From Cellvibrio sp. PSBB006 (GTDB lineage: Bacteria; Pseudomonadota; Gammaproteobacteria; Pseudomonadales; Cellvibrionaceae), in the NCBI RefSeq assembly GCF_002162135.1, contig NZ_CP021382.1, positions 2,602,001 through 2,666,000 of the forward strand: a DNA stretch of 64,000 bases, written 5' to 3'. A program made the position numbers and the translations under genes. Below are positions 7,874-17,960 of this stretch, in pieces (position 1 is the first letter of the stretch; each line of letters opens with the position of its first letter). The notes beneath the pieces were generated by a model that was not told the DNA's origin, ran no database searches, and worked only from the letters and a program-made list of their open reading frames with translations.

Positions 7874-10800
7874 CTACTCCGCCACAACCTCCACCCAATA
7901 GCCTTTGGTCTTCGCGTGAATTTTTTCATCGTACATGGCGTTGGCTTGCCAGCTTGGTAAATAAAATTTACCCGCGTAAGACGCATTTAAAATAACGCGC
8001 ACCGTCACACTGGTTTGATTGCGGTCGTTGTAGCGGTAGGACCAATAATAATCCCGCCAGAGGCTGAAATAACTCAACACGCGATCATCGCGAATATCCA
8101 TATAATCCAGGCCTTTCGGCAACTGCGCCCCCTCCAGACGTTCATTGCGAATTTGCCAGCCGCTGGGCATGACCAGCGTGAGCGCGATATCCTCCACGCG
8201 ATCAACCGGCAAGGTGATAAAGTCGGCGCTGACCGTCACTTCAGCAACAAAATCTGTGCCTTGTATCAACGACTCAACCGACAGCGGCTGATTATCCATC
8301 GTCATAAAATCAACCGCGATACTCAAACCATGCTGGCTCGCCACTTCTTCCAGATTCGCAGGAATACCGCGATTGCTTACCAACACGCGAATATTGTGGT
8401 CATCATCGTTGCGCACACTGAGTTGACTCTGTTCCAACGGCTGGCGATAAAAAGTTTCTGTCGCCTGGATGTTTTGCCAATTATTGGTCGTATTAATCGC
8501 AAAACGCATATCGTCACCTGCACCGGAATGCTGCGCGAATTCGCTCATGGCTAACAATGCCCAGGCCAGGCTCTGGGTGCTGTACCAATTGCCGCTGGAT
8601 AATTCCGTCGCAATTGCTTCTGCCAATTGCCAGGTTGAATCTTCCTTCGCCTGACCGTTACGAATGCGGGTAATCAACAGGATACTGCGGTCGCGTAATT
8701 CTGATCCGTAGGTATAACCGGACACATCGTAATCCGGCACTTGATCACTCGCGTTCGCCAGCACATCCGTTGCCGCATCTTTCAGGCCCATGTGTTGATA
8801 GGTTAATGACAACAACCGCATCGCGGTGATGTTGTAACGATTGTCCGTGGGGCGGCGCAACTGCTCGCGCAAACGATTCATTGCCGGCAATTCAGCCTTG
8901 TCAGCCAAGGCGAGCGTATATAGCCGATAAGCCGCCACCGTCGCATCATAATCCTGTTGCTGCCCACGATAGCTCCGCGCGAGATCGCGCTGATAATTAA
9001 TCCACTGATCCAGCAAACCGGTAGGCACCGCGTGGCCGGCACGTTTCGCTTCCAGCAGGAAGTGACCCGCGTAACTGGAGGCCCAATCGTTCACATAACT
9101 GGCACCCGGCCAATAACTGAAGCCGCCATTACTCTGCTGAAAACTCGCCAGTTTATTGATTGCCGCACGCACATTTTTCTCGATGTCCGCCGTCTGCGCC
9201 TCATTCAAATTAACCAGTTTGGATAAACGCAATTGTGGAAACGCTGCCGACACCGTTTGCTCCAGACAACCGTGCGGATAACCAATTAAATAATCCAACC
9301 GCTTCTCCAGGTTCAGCGGCGGCAAGGTGCTCACCTCCAGCGTGGTTTGGTTAGTACCGGCCATGCCGTGGGGCGTTAAGGGTGACTGCCAGGTTTCGCC
9401 GGGCGCAAGCAATTTGCTTTCCCAGATAACCGAGGGCGGATTCGCCGCACGGGATTCAATAAAGATTTCCTGGGTCGCTGTTTCGTCACCGCTGCGCGCC
9501 GTTACCAGCACCCGCCCTTTGCCGATGCGATCATTGACCTTCAAGCGCAGGCTCGCAATCGCATCACCGGGGCTATCGAATTTCAGGTTGGTGTTGTTAT
9601 CAATCACCGTAAAAATTTCATTGGTTTCAACCTCAACCCTTACGTCTTTAATGGCCACATCGCTGACAAAAACATTCACCGGCAAGGTCACATCTTCACC
9701 CGGACCAACCACACGCGGCAAGGTGGCGAATAACACCAAAGGTTGCGTTACCGTTACCGATTTTTCTGTGCTGCCGTAGGCGTTGACTTCACCTTCATCG
9801 CCCGCCACAACCATCACCCGCACAGCGCCCATGTAGGGCGGCAAGGTAATTTTATGATCGCGCGTTTCTTTTGCATTTAGCGTAAAGGGCCCCATAAATT
9901 TCACGATGGGCGGAAAGCGACGTTCACGGCGTTTATTGTCTGCCTCTTTGTCGGCGTCACTACCACCGATAGCGAGCACACGTTCCAGCGATGCGCCATA
10001 AGCACCAACGACCTGATCAAATAAATCCCAGGTCATAACGCCCAGCGCTTCGCGGCGATAAAAATATTGATGTGCTTTGGGTACATTGAAACCGGTCAAC
10101 CCCAATAAACCCTCATCCACTATCGCCAGGGTATATGTCATCGTCCGTTGATTTTTTTCACTGACACTGACGGTAAATTCAGTCTCCGGGCGCACCTCGT
10201 CGGGAACATCGACTTCTGGTTGTAATTGCGTGGCAGGATCTTCCACCAGCAGCGGCACTATGCCGTACAAACGCATGGGCGCATCGGTTTCGCGCGCTTG
10301 ATGTGGCAACAACAGCGCAACATTGACGTAAGCATTGGGGGCCATATCGGCGGTAATCGGAATACTGATTTCTGTTTGATCTGGCTTTAGATCGAGCCAG
10401 CGATGTTCGAGCACGCGGCTGCCATTTTCCAGGCTTAACAGAACGCGGCCCTGTTGACTCTGCGGCAAACGCACAATAGCCGTTTCGCCGACCTGATATT
10501 TTTCTTTATCCGTAGTGAGCATCAACTGTGTGGCGGAATCCGGATTCTTTTGTTCACTCCAGCTCCAGCCGAGATACACCACCTGCCCCGCGCAATGATC
10601 GCCCTGCACATCACACACGCGGATTAAATGGCGTCCCCATTCATACGTATTTTTAGCCAGCGTCCAGCGTGCGCGGCCACTATTATCCGTGGTGAGTTTT
10701 GCCTGACTTACCGGCGTATGATTTTGATTGCCGACATAACTGGCAAGATCCTCACTTTCCTGATCCCACCACCAACGCCAACCAATTTCATACACCGTTA

Positions 10801-13480
10801 CATCCAATTGCCGGTTTGCCAGGGTTTTGCCATCGCGCCCCAGGGTCACAAAAGTGACTTCATGGTCTGACTCGCGACTGATCGCATCCTGATAACCGTC
10901 GCCCTTGGGCACCATCACGCCAACCCAATTGTCGTAGGGCAATAAATCAAAGCGGCGCAGCGTGGTGCTGAAATTACCGCTCTCTTCAAACACGCGTGTG
11001 ACGAAAGTGGCAGACAACATACCGGGCGGCGGTGACTCCACCGGTACATTCAAGGGAAATTGCGCACGGCCCTGGGCATTTAATTTTCCATCAAAGACTT
11101 TTTGTGAACTGCCTTCAAAGCTGCGCGCCGGATCATCGAAGCTGAACTGATCAAAGCCATCAAAGCGCGTTACCTTGCTACTGAGTTTGACTTCCGAATC
11201 GGCCTTCAATTGATTGGCCACCGCGCCGTGTAACCATTGCCCGAAGAGCTCCACCTGCGACGGCATAGTGGACAGGCGCAATGGCGTTTCGCTGAGTGTT
11301 AAATCCACCTTCAAACGGTTGGGCGTGATGGTTTCGACCTTAAGAATTTTATCGAAGTAACGGTTGCCCACATGCACCACCGCTCGCCAGTTTCCTGTCG
11401 GTGCGGTTTCTTCCGTGCGCAACTGAAAGGTGTAGAAATTATTCACCGGCTGCACATTGGTCTGGCTGGTGACTTTGTTGCCGCGCGGATCGAACAAATC
11501 CAGTTTGACCGGATGATCATCAGGTAATAATTTCTCTTTGTCCTGCAAGATAAACGTCAGGAAGATATCATCCCCCGGTCGCCAGACATCGCGTTCGCCG
11601 TAGATAAATCCTTTCAAGCCGCCTTTGACATTTTCGCCCGCCACATCAAATTGGTTGGTGGGCAGCGCTTCGTTGCGCGGGATGCGTAAAAAGCCGAGTT
11701 TTTTGTCGCGCTCCGCCGTGACATAAAAAGGTGTGCCATCGGTGGTGACCTCGGCCATACCGTATTGGTCCGTTTGGGCAGAGCCGATCACCTGTTGTTG
11801 AAAATTAAATACGTTGATTTTGCTGTTCGCCAAAGGCGCCGCGTCGTTTAATCCGGTGGTGATCACATGCAATTTATTATCGGCACCGCGCTTGGCCATG
11901 ATGCCGATGTTGGACACCATAAACGTGCGGCCGCTGCTGACATTATCGCCGTAAGCGTAGTAGGCATCATGGCAGGGGTTATTGCGTTCACTGTAATTCC
12001 AGTATCCACTGGACTCGTAATATTGGCGATACCAATCCGGTTCCTGTTCGCGCGCATAATAATCCACACCATCGTAGTCTTCCGGCATCGCCGCAGTGGG
12101 CTCGACCGGACGCTCACTCTCACATTCATAAATGGCGTTGCTGCGATCCACACGCAATTCAATACGCACCAATCCATCGGGATGCTGCGCCATTAATTCC
12201 GTTAAATCGAGATGAAAACGTTGCGCGGCTTCGCGGGGAATGTCGGGCAGGCGGTAGGTTTTACGCCACAAATAACGGCCGGTACTGGTGTCGGCTACAT
12301 TCGCGGTGAGATTGTAGCGCTGTAAAAATTGGCCGATGTTGTTGGCATAAACTTTAAACGCGATGACCTGTACCGAGTCCACCCCCACGGCTTCAAAAGG
12401 CACCGAGATTTGTGAGGCCGGTGGCAGGATGCTGCTATTGCCCACAAAATTAACCGCCGGTTTTGCCACGGCCATCATCAAGGTGTGGTGATAATCCTCC
12501 GGCAGATTTTTTTGCTGGCTGCTGCGCAATAATTCAGACACCACCAGCTCCGCTTCACCACTCAACGGCTGCGCGGGATAAACCCGCAACCGACTGCCGT
12601 CCACTTGTGCTCGCACATTTTCCTGATCAGCCAGGCGCACCAGGCCGCGCAGATTTTGTCGCGCATCCAGCGGCTCGGAAAAATTCACCTCTACATAAGT
12701 ATCAGGATGGCGCACGACCCGTGCGTGGGTTACCAGAAATTGATTGATGGCGGGCACCGTGATATCGCGCGCACCTTTTTCGTCGGAGCCGATCGCACTG
12801 CCATCCCATTCAAGGCGCAAACTGGCCGCTTCGGCAGTGCGGGGAATATCCGCCAAGGTAAAGTCGTAGGTTTTATTATCGCTCTGCGCTTGCCAGCTAA
12901 CCGGCAAGGTATTTCCCGCCAGACTCGCGCGCAGAATATTTTCTACCGCTTTGGGGTCAGCACGGTCGGTGGTAATCAGCTGACCACGCAAAGTCATCTG
13001 CTCCGTGTTTTCCTGACTGACCAGACCATCGATCTTTAGATCGAAATCCTGTTTGATGGTATGCACCTGCACCACAAAAGGCGGCAGATCTTTGTCCACA
13101 CCTTGTAGTTTTTTATTGCGCAGCGTGAGGGTAAGTTGACGATCATTGGGCAGGCGCGTGCCGGGGGTAATACGCAATTCATCGGTGGCGGTGAAGAGCG
13201 CGATCAGCGGATGGTCTGGCGTTAATGACACCAAGCCCTCCACCGGTTGATTCAGCTGCTGCTCATCCACCACCGGATGGCTGAAACGGATAATCAGCGG
13301 TGCGTCCGTCGCAATCCAGCGTTTGGGGTAGTCAACAATATGCGCATCCCAGGCAGATGCCGTTGCCTCTTCTGTTGGTGCCTCGGCGGGCGGCGTGCGA
13401 TCACAAGCAGTGACAATAAACAGAACATTGAACAGAACAGTAAGCAGAACAAAAAGTCTGCGGGCAGTCATTAACATCAT
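7874..13480 (-). CDS. yfhM: Alpha-2-macroglobulin-family lipoprotein (YfhM type)
   Basis: A 1868-residue periplasmic protease-trap protein, larger than the roughly 1650 residues of E. coli YfhM. The N-terminal signal ends in IVTAC, a lipobox. Many beta-sandwich MG domains follow, then a bait-like region. The thioester motif CLEQ in YPHGCLEQTVSAAFPQL lies near residue 1405 and marks the covalent-trapping class. An alpha-toroid follows (SNGGFSYWPG, NDWASSYAGHFLLEA). An AAGGA ribosome site sits eight bases before the chosen ATG. In many proteobacteria this gene is paired with pbpC, and the pair is thought to guard against envelope breach. Here both remain on the same strand but are split by other genes. 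Confidence 0.93.
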   Translation of the reverse strand: MMLMTARRLFVLLTVLFNVLFIVTACDRTPPAEAPTEEATASAWDAHIVDYPKRWIATDAPLIIRFSHPVVDEQQLNQPVEGLVSLTPDHPLIALFTATDELRITPGTRLPNDRQLTLTLRNKKLQGVDKDLPPFVVQVHTIKQDFDLKIDGLVSQENTEQMTLRGQLITTDRADPKAVENILRASLAGNTLPVSWQAQSDNKTYDFTLADIPRTAEAASLRLEWDGSAIGSDEKGARDITVPAINQFLVTHARVVRHPDTYVEVNFSEPLDARQNLRGLVRLADQENVRAQVDGSRLRVYPAQPLSGEAELVVSELLRSSQQKNLPEDYHHTLMMAVAKPAVNFVGNSSILPPASQISVPFEAVGVDSVQVIAFKVYANNIGQFLQRYNLTANVADTSTGRYLWRKTYRLPDIPREAAQRFHLDLTELMAQHPDGLVRIELRVDRSNAIYECESERPVEPTAAMPEDYDGVDYYAREQEPDWYRQYYESSGYWNYSERNNPCHDAYYAYGDNVSSGRTFMVSNIGIMAKRGADNKLHVITTGLNDAAPLANSKINVFNFQQQVIGSAQTDQYGMAEVTTDGTPFYVTAERDKKLGFLRIPRNEALPTNQFDVAGENVKGGLKGFIYGERDVWRPGDDIFLTFILQDKEKLLPDDHPVKLDLFDPRGNKVTSQTNVQPVNNFYTFQLRTEETAPTGNWRAVVHVGNRYFDKILKVETITPNRLKVDLTLSETPLRLSTMPSQVELFGQWLHGAVANQLKADSEVKLSSKVTRFDGFDQFSFDDPARSFEGSSQKVFDGKLNAQGRAQFPLNVPVESPPPGMLSATFVTRVFEESGNFSTTLRRFDLLPYDNWVGVMVPKGDGYQDAISRESDHEVTFVTLGRDGKTLANRQLDVTVYEIGWRWWWDQESEDLASYVGNQNHTPVSQAKLTTDNSGRARWTLAKNTYEWGRHLIRVCDVQGDHCAGQVVYLGWSWSEQKNPDSATQLMLTTDKEKYQVGETAIVRLPQSQQGRVLLSLENGSRVLEHRWLDLKPDQTEISIPITADMAPNAYVNVALLLPHQARETDAPMRLYGIVPLLVEDPATQLQPEVDVPDEVRPETEFTVSVSEKNQRTMTYTLAIVDEGLLGLTGFNVPKAHQYFYRREALGVMTWDLFDQVVGAYGASLERVLAIGGSDADKEADNKRRERRFPPIVKFMGPFTLNAKETRDHKITLPPYMGAVRVMVVAGDEGEVNAYGSTEKSVTVTQPLVLFATLPRVVGPGEDVTLPVNVFVSDVAIKDVRVEVETNEIFTVIDNNTNLKFDSPGDAIASLRLKVNDRIGKGRVLVTARSGDETATQEIFIESRAANPPSVIWESKLLAPGETWQSPLTPHGMAGTNQTTLEVSTLPPLNLEKRLDYLIGYPHGCLEQTVSAAFPQLRLSKLVNLNEAQTADIEKNVRAAINKLASFQQSNGGFSYWPGASYVNDWASSYAGHFLLEAKRAGHAVPTGLLDQWINYQRDLARSYRGQQQDYDATVAAYRLYTLALADKAELPAMNRLREQLRRPTDNRYNITAMRLLSLTYQHMGLKDAATDVLANASDQVPDYDVSGYTYGSELRDRSILLITRIRNGQAKEDSTWQLAEAIATELSSGNWYSTQSLAWALLAMSEFAQHSGAGDDMRFAINTTNNWQNIQATETFYRQPLEQSQLSVRNDDDHNIRVLVSNRGIPANLEEVASQHGLSIAVDFMTMDNQPLSVESLIQGTDFVAEVTVSADFITLPVDRVEDIALTLVMPSGWQIRNERLEGAQLPKGLDYMDIRDDRVLSYFSLWRDYYWSYRYNDRNQTSVTVRVILNASYAGKFYLPSWQANAMYDEKIHAKTKGYWVEVVAE

Positions 13481-13597
13481 TGCCGATTCCTTGTCGGTGG
13501 TGTGTCAGTGTGAAACTTTTTTGGAATATTTCAGGTCGCGTAACAGTATGGTTCAGACTGCCGCTAATATCGTTTGGTTGCACCACAAAATGTGGCT

Positions 13598-14062
13598 TTA
13601 TTCCGCATCCAGTTCCCGTTTCAACAACAGTCTCGCAGCAGGGATCAATTCATCCGCCTGTTCTCGTTCGTCTTTGGTGAGAATTTTGTAACCGCGCGGT
13701 TGGCGGACAACGGCATCCCACCAGGGCCAGCCATAACCCCAGCGGTAGGTCGTGATCCAGTAGGGGCTGCCGCCCCAGCGGACATTGCTGTAGACAAAAT
13801 TACCCAGCATGGGTGTGGCGGCCTCGCTGATACACAGCTCAAGCCGCCGATCCGAGAGTTCGCGTTGTTTCTCGGTGCCACCGAGCCAGTAATCAAAATC
13901 ATGGGCCACACAGCAATGGCGCCAGCGCGGTAGATCACCGGGCAGGCCATCGAGCATCATGCTGCAACCGTCGGTACTGAACGGCATCAGCGTGTTAACT
14001 TGCGCCATTGCCGATGCGCCAAGCAATAACAGTGTGCCCAAGCCTGTCCTGATGGCTTTCAT
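13598..14062 (-). CDS. Small secreted protein with PLA2-like CCxxHD motif
   Basis: A 154-residue protein with a clear signal peptide (cleavage near ASAMA-QV, residue 20). The mature part has DGCSMMLDGLPGDLPRWRHCCVAHDFDYWLGGT, in which Cys50, Cys51, His54 and Asp55 form the CCxxHD signature of phospholipase A2 active sites. Other cysteines at 33 and in ELCISEAA could form disulfides. It lacks the usual calcium-loop YGCYCG pattern, so the enzyme assignment is inference; it may be a PLA2-fold protein with another role. An AGGAG ribosome site lies upstream. It is transcribed divergently from ubiE across about 110 bp. Confidence 0.65.
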   Translation of the reverse strand: MKAIRTGLGTLLLLGASAMAQVNTLMPFSTDGCSMMLDGLPGDLPRWRHCCVAHDFDYWLGGTEKQRELSDRRLELCISEAATPMLGNFVYSNVRWGGSPYWITTYRWGYGWPWWDAVVRQPRGYKILTKDEREQADELIPAARLLLKRELDAE

Positions 14063-14172
14063 GGTGATTTCTGTCTCCTGATCGGCTGCTGACAGCCCCC
14101 GGCTGGTGTAAACGCTCCGGCATTGTACAATAGCCGCCTTTGACTCCGCCGCTCACCGCCCTGGACCTTGCT

Positions 14173-14922
14173 ATGAACGAGAAAAAAACCACCCATTTTG
14201 GTTTTGAAGAAGTCGCCGTTGACGAAAAAGCCGGACGCGTAGCTGACGTGTTTCATTCGGTCGCCGCCAAATACGATGTGATGAACGACCTGATGTCCGG
14301 CGGTATCCACCGCTTGTGGAAGCGCTTCACCATTGAAGTCTCAGCGGTGCGCAGCGGCCATAAAGTGCTCGACATTGCCGGCGGCACCGGCGACCTGAGT
14401 TACCAGTTCGCCAAGCGCGTCGGCAGCGAAGGCCTGGTGGTGTTGGCGGATATCAACGAATCCATGCTCAACGTGGGCCGCGACCGGCTGATTGATCGCG
14501 GTGTCGCGGGCAATATCCAGTTTGCCCAGGCCGATGCCCAATACCTGCCCTTCCCGGACAATACTTTTGATTGCATCACCATCGCCTTCGGCCTGCGCAA
14601 TGTCACCGACAAAGACCTGGCACTGCGCGCCATGCTGCGCGTACTCAAACCCGGCGGCCGCCTGCTGGTGCTGGAATTTTCCAAGCCGCAGAACAGCCTG
14701 CTGGAAAAGGTTTACGACACCTATTCATTCAAAGTCCTGCCGCTCATGGGCCGCTTAATTACCAACGACGCCGACAGCTACCGCTACCTCGCCGAATCCA
14801 TCCGCATGCACCCCGACCAGGCGACCCTGAAGGCCATGATGGAAGACGCCGGTTTTGTGAATACCGAATACCACAACATGACCGGCGGCATCGTCGCGCT
14901 GCACAAAGGGATCAAACCCTGA
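14173..14922 (+). CDS. ubiE: Ubiquinone/menaquinone C-methyltransferase UbiE
   Basis: A 249-residue SAM-dependent methyltransferase that methylates ring carbon 2 of the quinone precursor at the inner membrane. It starts at [14 protein letters not shown], which aligns with the E. coli start. An in-frame ATG at 14140 is less likely. The sequence [27 protein letters not shown] is the family signature. [15 protein letters not shown] is the SAM-binding motif [31 protein letters not shown] is the second signature. Its stop overlaps the ubiJ start (TGATG), showing translational coupling. ubiB follows, as in most gammaproteobacteria. Confidence 0.97.
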   Translation: MNEKKTTHFGFEEVAVDEKAGRVADVFHSVAAKYDVMNDLMSGGIHRLWKRFTIEVSAVRSGHKVLDIAGGTGDLSYQFAKRVGSEGLVVLADINESMLNVGRDRLIDRGVAGNIQFAQADAQYLPFPDNTFDCITIAFGLRNVTDKDLALRAMLRVLKPGGRLLVLEFSKPQNSLLEKVYDTYSFKVLPLMGRLITNDADSYRYLAESIRMHPDQATLKAMMEDAGFVNTEYHNMTGGIVALHKGIKP

Positions 14923-15539
14923 TGGACGCCACCCTCTCCACGGCGGCTCTCGCCGGACTGGAAAAGCTCATCAACACCGCCCTGCGCTATGATCCGGGCA
15001 CCCGCATCGCCTTGACGAGCCTGGCCGATCAGGTACTGGCCATCCAGGTCACCGCGCCGGCATTTACGGTTTACCTCACGCCCGACGACGCGGGTATTTG
15101 CCTCATGGGCCATTGGGAAGGTGAAGTCCATACCCGCTTGCGCGGCTCCCTGCCTGCCCTGGCGCGCCTTGCACGCAGTGAACAGACGACCTTTGCTGAC
15201 AGTGGTGTAGAGGTGATTGGTAACACGGGGTTGCTGGTGGATTTGCAGCGCCTGCTGAAAAATCTGGATATCGATTGGGAAGAAGCGTTGACGGAAATTG
15301 TTGGCGATGTGGTGGGACACCAGGGCGCGGAGATGCTGCGCAGCGGCGCGCGTTATACGCAGGATCGTGCCGGTGAAGCGAAGCGTTTGGTGAGTGAGTT
15401 TTTGACCGAAGAACTAGGCACATTACCTTCCAGAAATGAATTGGAAGGGTTTTATCAGGATGTGGATGATCTGCGGTTGCAGGCGGATCGTTTGGAAGCG
15501 CGGATCAAAGAGTTTTTACAGCACGGCAAAAACGGTTGA
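14922..15539 (+). CDS. ubiJ: Ubiquinone biosynthesis accessory factor UbiJ
   Basis: A 205-residue protein with an SCP2-like lipid-binding N-terminal domain (about 15-115; APAFTVYLTPDDAGICLMGHWEGEVHTRLRGSL) and a helical C-terminal half (DDLRLQADRLEARIKEFL) likely to form a coiled coil. UbiJ binds the lipid part of quinone intermediates and organises the soluble Ubi complex with UbiK. The start is fixed by the one-base overlap with the ubiE stop. Its position between ubiE and ubiB is conserved. A 102 bp palindromic element follows its stop, before ubiB. Confidence 0.92.
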   Translation: MDATLSTAALAGLEKLINTALRYDPGTRIALTSLADQVLAIQVTAPAFTVYLTPDDAGICLMGHWEGEVHTRLRGSLPALARLARSEQTTFADSGVEVIGNTGLLVDLQRLLKNLDIDWEEALTEIVGDVVGHQGAEMLRSGARYTQDRAGEAKRLVSEFLTEELGTLPSRNELEGFYQDVDDLRLQADRLEARIKEFLQHGKNG

Positions 15540-15545
15540 TGGTAT

Positions 15546-15647
15546 GGGATCGGGTGAAGGCGGGGGAGACACGCCGTAAATACATCCCTGTAGGCTCAAC
15601 ACCCGCATCCCTGCGGGTGATGGTCTCCCCCACCTTCACCCGATCCC
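15546..15647. repeat. Variable-arm palindromic element, copy A
   Basis: Left arm 15546-15570 and right arm 15623-15647 are complementary at 24 of 25 positions. The core between them (15571-15622) reads ACGCCGTAAATACATCC... and holds a hairpin around ACACCCGCATCCCTGCGGGTG. Inner arm ends are GAC and GTC, as in the other two copies at 29407-29508 and 29708-29811. The outer arm sequence is unlike theirs. It begins six bases after the ubiJ stop and 67 bases before the ubiB start, inside the ubi operon. Confidence 0.85.
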
Positions 15648-15714
15648 CGGCGAACACCGCGGTTTCTGAAGATTGGGTTATGTCTCTTTCCAAATTAATT
15701 AATAAAGGATTCAC

Positions 15715-17376
15715 GTGATCGTATTGCTTCGTCTACTGACTATCCTGCGTGTTTTCCTGCGCTATCGTCTGGATCAAATTTTGCCGACCGAACAACTATC
15801 GTTCGGTATGCGGTTGTTGTTACTGCCCTGCAAATTATTTCCCACGCCTTCCCTGAATCGCGGTGAACGCTTGCGGCGGGCGTTTGAAGATCTGGGGCCG
15901 ATCTTTATTAAATTTGGTCAGTTACTCTCTACCCGCCCGGATTTGATTCCCGACGATATCGTGCGTGAGCTCAATCACCTGCAAGACAATGTTAAACCCT
16001 TTGATGCCAATCAATTTCGCGCGTTGGTGGAGTTGGCGTTGGGTGCGAAGGTCGAAGATATTTTTCTGGAGTACGAACAGGAGCCGTTGGCATCGGCGTC
16101 GGTTGCGCAGGTGCATGGTGCGGTGTTGAAGGACGGGCAGCGGGTGGTGATCAAAATTATCCGTCCTGGTATCGAACGCATTATCGAGCAGGACGTACAG
16201 CTGCTGTTGCACCTCGCGAAGCTCGTTGAAAAACACAGCCGCGACGGCAAGCGCCTGCGCCCGGTTGAAGTGGTGGAAGATTATCGCATCACCATCTTTG
16301 ATGAGCTGGACCTGCAACGCGAAGCTGCCAACGCGTCACAGTTGCGCCGCAACTTTGCCAAGTCGCCCTTGTTGTATGTGCCGGAAATTTACTGGGATTA
16401 CACACGCAACAATATTCTGGTGATGGAGCGCATCCACGGTATTCCGGTCACTGATATTGCCGCATTGAATGCGCAGAATACCAACATGAAAAAATTGGCC
16501 GAGCGCGGCGTAGAGATTTTTTTCACGCAGGTGTTCGAGCATAATTTTTTCCATGCGGACATGCACCCCGGCAATATCTTTGTGGCGGAGGAGCATCCCG
16601 AGTTACCGCAATATATTGCGGTGGATATGGCCATCGTCGGCTCGCTGACGCGGGAGGATCAATATTATCTGGCGCGCAATCTGCTGGCGATGTTCCGCCG
16701 CGATTATCGCCAGGTTGCCGAGCTGCATGTGCAAAGCGGTTGGGTGCCGGTCCACACGCGTGTGGAAGAGTTGGAAGCGGCAGTGCGTACCGTGTGCGAA
16801 CCGATCTTTGAAAAGCCGCTAAAAGATATTTCCTTCGGCCATGTGCTGATCAGCCTGTTCCGCACCGCGCGCCGCTTTGATATGGAAGTGCAACCGCAAT
16901 TGGTGTTGCTGCAAAAAACCTTACTGAATATCGAAGGGCTGGGCCGCCAGCTTTATCCGGATCTGGATCTCTGGACCACGGCGCATCCGTTCCTCGAACG
17001 CTGGCTGAAGAAACGTTTCCACCCCACCATCTTGTGGAGCGAATTAAAACGCTACGCGCCGGAGTGGATGGAAAAATTTCCGCAGGTGCCGCACCTGGTG
17101 TTTAACAGCCTGGAGCAATTGCAGAATCTCGGAGAGGTTGCGCCGCAACTGCAGGAGCTTCGCATGCAGTTGGATATCAATGAACGTAAACGCATCCATC
17201 GGCGTCGCCGTGCGGTCATTGCGTTACTGGCATTCGGCGGTGCAATAGCCATTGCCTGGCCCGACATTGGCGATGCGGTATTGCGCTCGGTGGATGATGT
17301 TACGCAGATGGATATTCCTGTGGGCAGTTATATTCTTGCCACCATCGGTGCAGCGGCATTGTGGTTCCGTCGGTGA
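15715..17376 (+). CDS. ubiB: Ubiquinone biosynthesis atypical kinase UbiB
   Basis: A 553-residue ADCK/UbiB family protein that uses ATP to help extract quinone intermediates from the membrane. The KxGQ signature is [19 protein letters not shown]. The alanine-rich loop is [12 protein letters not shown]. The catalytic loop is [12 protein letters not shown]. Two C-terminal membrane helices lie at about 496-516 and 532-552. The start is GTG after an AAAGGA site. One oddity: the metal-binding motif reads VDMAIVGSL, with alanine where relatives usually have glycine (DxG). This follows from the DNA at about 16621-16645; it may be tolerated or may change nucleotide handling. Function remains well supported by context. 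Confidence 0.95.
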   Translation: MIVLLRLLTILRVFLRYRLDQILPTEQLSFGMRLLLLPCKLFPTPSLNRGERLRRAFEDLGPIFIKFGQLLSTRPDLIPDDIVRELNHLQDNVKPFDANQFRALVELALGAKVEDIFLEYEQEPLASASVAQVHGAVLKDGQRVVIKIIRPGIERIIEQDVQLLLHLAKLVEKHSRDGKRLRPVEVVEDYRITIFDELDLQREAANASQLRRNFAKSPLLYVPEIYWDYTRNNILVMERIHGIPVTDIAALNAQNTNMKKLAERGVEIFFTQVFEHNFFHADMHPGNIFVAEEHPELPQYIAVDMAIVGSLTREDQYYLARNLLAMFRRDYRQVAELHVQSGWVPVHTRVEELEAAVRTVCEPIFEKPLKDISFGHVLISLFRTARRFDMEVQPQLVLLQKTLLNIEGLGRQLYPDLDLWTTAHPFLERWLKKRFHPTILWSELKRYAPEWMEKFPQVPHLVFNSLEQLQNLGEVAPQLQELRMQLDINERKRIHRRRRAVIALLAFGGAIAIAWPDIGDAVLRSVDDVTQMDIPVGSYILATIGAAALWFRR

Positions 17377-17383
17377 GTATTTT

Positions 17384-17503
17384 GTAGGTTGGCTTAGCAC
17401 AAGCGTAAGCCAACGCGGTGTCGGAAAATGGGTTGTGCTTGAAATAAGGCACACATTGCTTGGGGATTTGTTTGTCGGATTACGGCCTGCAGCCTAATTC
17501 GAC
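17384..17503. repeat. Two REP-type palindromes
   Basis: The first (17384-17414) is GTTGGCTTA paired with TAAGCCAAC and carries the GTAG lead. The second (17474-17503) is GTCGGATTA paired with TAATTCGAC. Both belong to the dispersed family and lie between ubiB and the DUF1294 gene. A lone GGTGTCGG at about 17417 may be a decayed half copy. Confidence 0.75.
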
Positions 17504-17513
17504 GTGATGATGT

Positions 17514-17909
17514 ATGGTTATTTATTTTAAAATTTTATTGTTTATCGCGATGTGCGCCTTGCCGATTTTCGGTGCGCGCGATATGTGGCTGCGTCTGGAT
17601 TTTATCTGGCCTGCGGTGATTTACAGCGTGCTTAGCCTGATCACTTTTTTAATCTATCGCAGCGATAATTGCCGTGCGCAACAAGGCGAGCGTCGCTTCT
17701 CTGAAAAATCCCTGCAATTATTTGCGCTGCTGGGCGGCTGGCCCGGTGCGCTGCTCGCGCAACAATTATTTCGTCACAAAACCCGCAAAGTTTCGTTTCA
17801 GCTTTTATTCTGGTTCATCGTTTCGCTGCATCTCGCGTTCTGGTGCGACTGGTTTTTATCCGGCGGTCATTATTCCTCATTAGTGCTGAAATTCCTGATG
17901 GGCCGCTAA
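17514..17909 (+). CDS. DUF1294 family membrane protein
   Basis: A 131-residue protein with membrane segments near 5-20, 30-47, 68-82 and 96-113. The signature LLGGWPGALLAQQLFRHKTRKVSFQ is diagnostic of DUF1294. Family members sometimes carry an added cold-shock domain at the N-terminus, but this one does not. Function is unknown. It stands alone between ubiB and the fadI operon. Confidence 0.85.
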   Translation: MVIYFKILLFIAMCALPIFGARDMWLRLDFIWPAVIYSVLSLITFLIYRSDNCRAQQGERRFSEKSLQLFALLGGWPGALLAQQLFRHKTRKVSFQLLFWFIVSLHLAFWCDWFLSGGHYSSLVLKFLMGR

Positions 17910-17960
17910 GCTTTTTCACTTCTGCATCACACCTGTTCTGCTGTCACCGGATTCATGTTA

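Noticed and set aside
11867..12196. Hydrophobic plus-strand ORF in the macroglobulin gene
   Set aside because: It is antisense to a well-supported gene, and hydrophobicity is a by-product of codon bias.
14571..14921. Longer ubiJ open frame starting inside ubiE
   Set aside because: It is the shifted-frame shadow of ubiE; the true start is the TGATG overlap at 14922.
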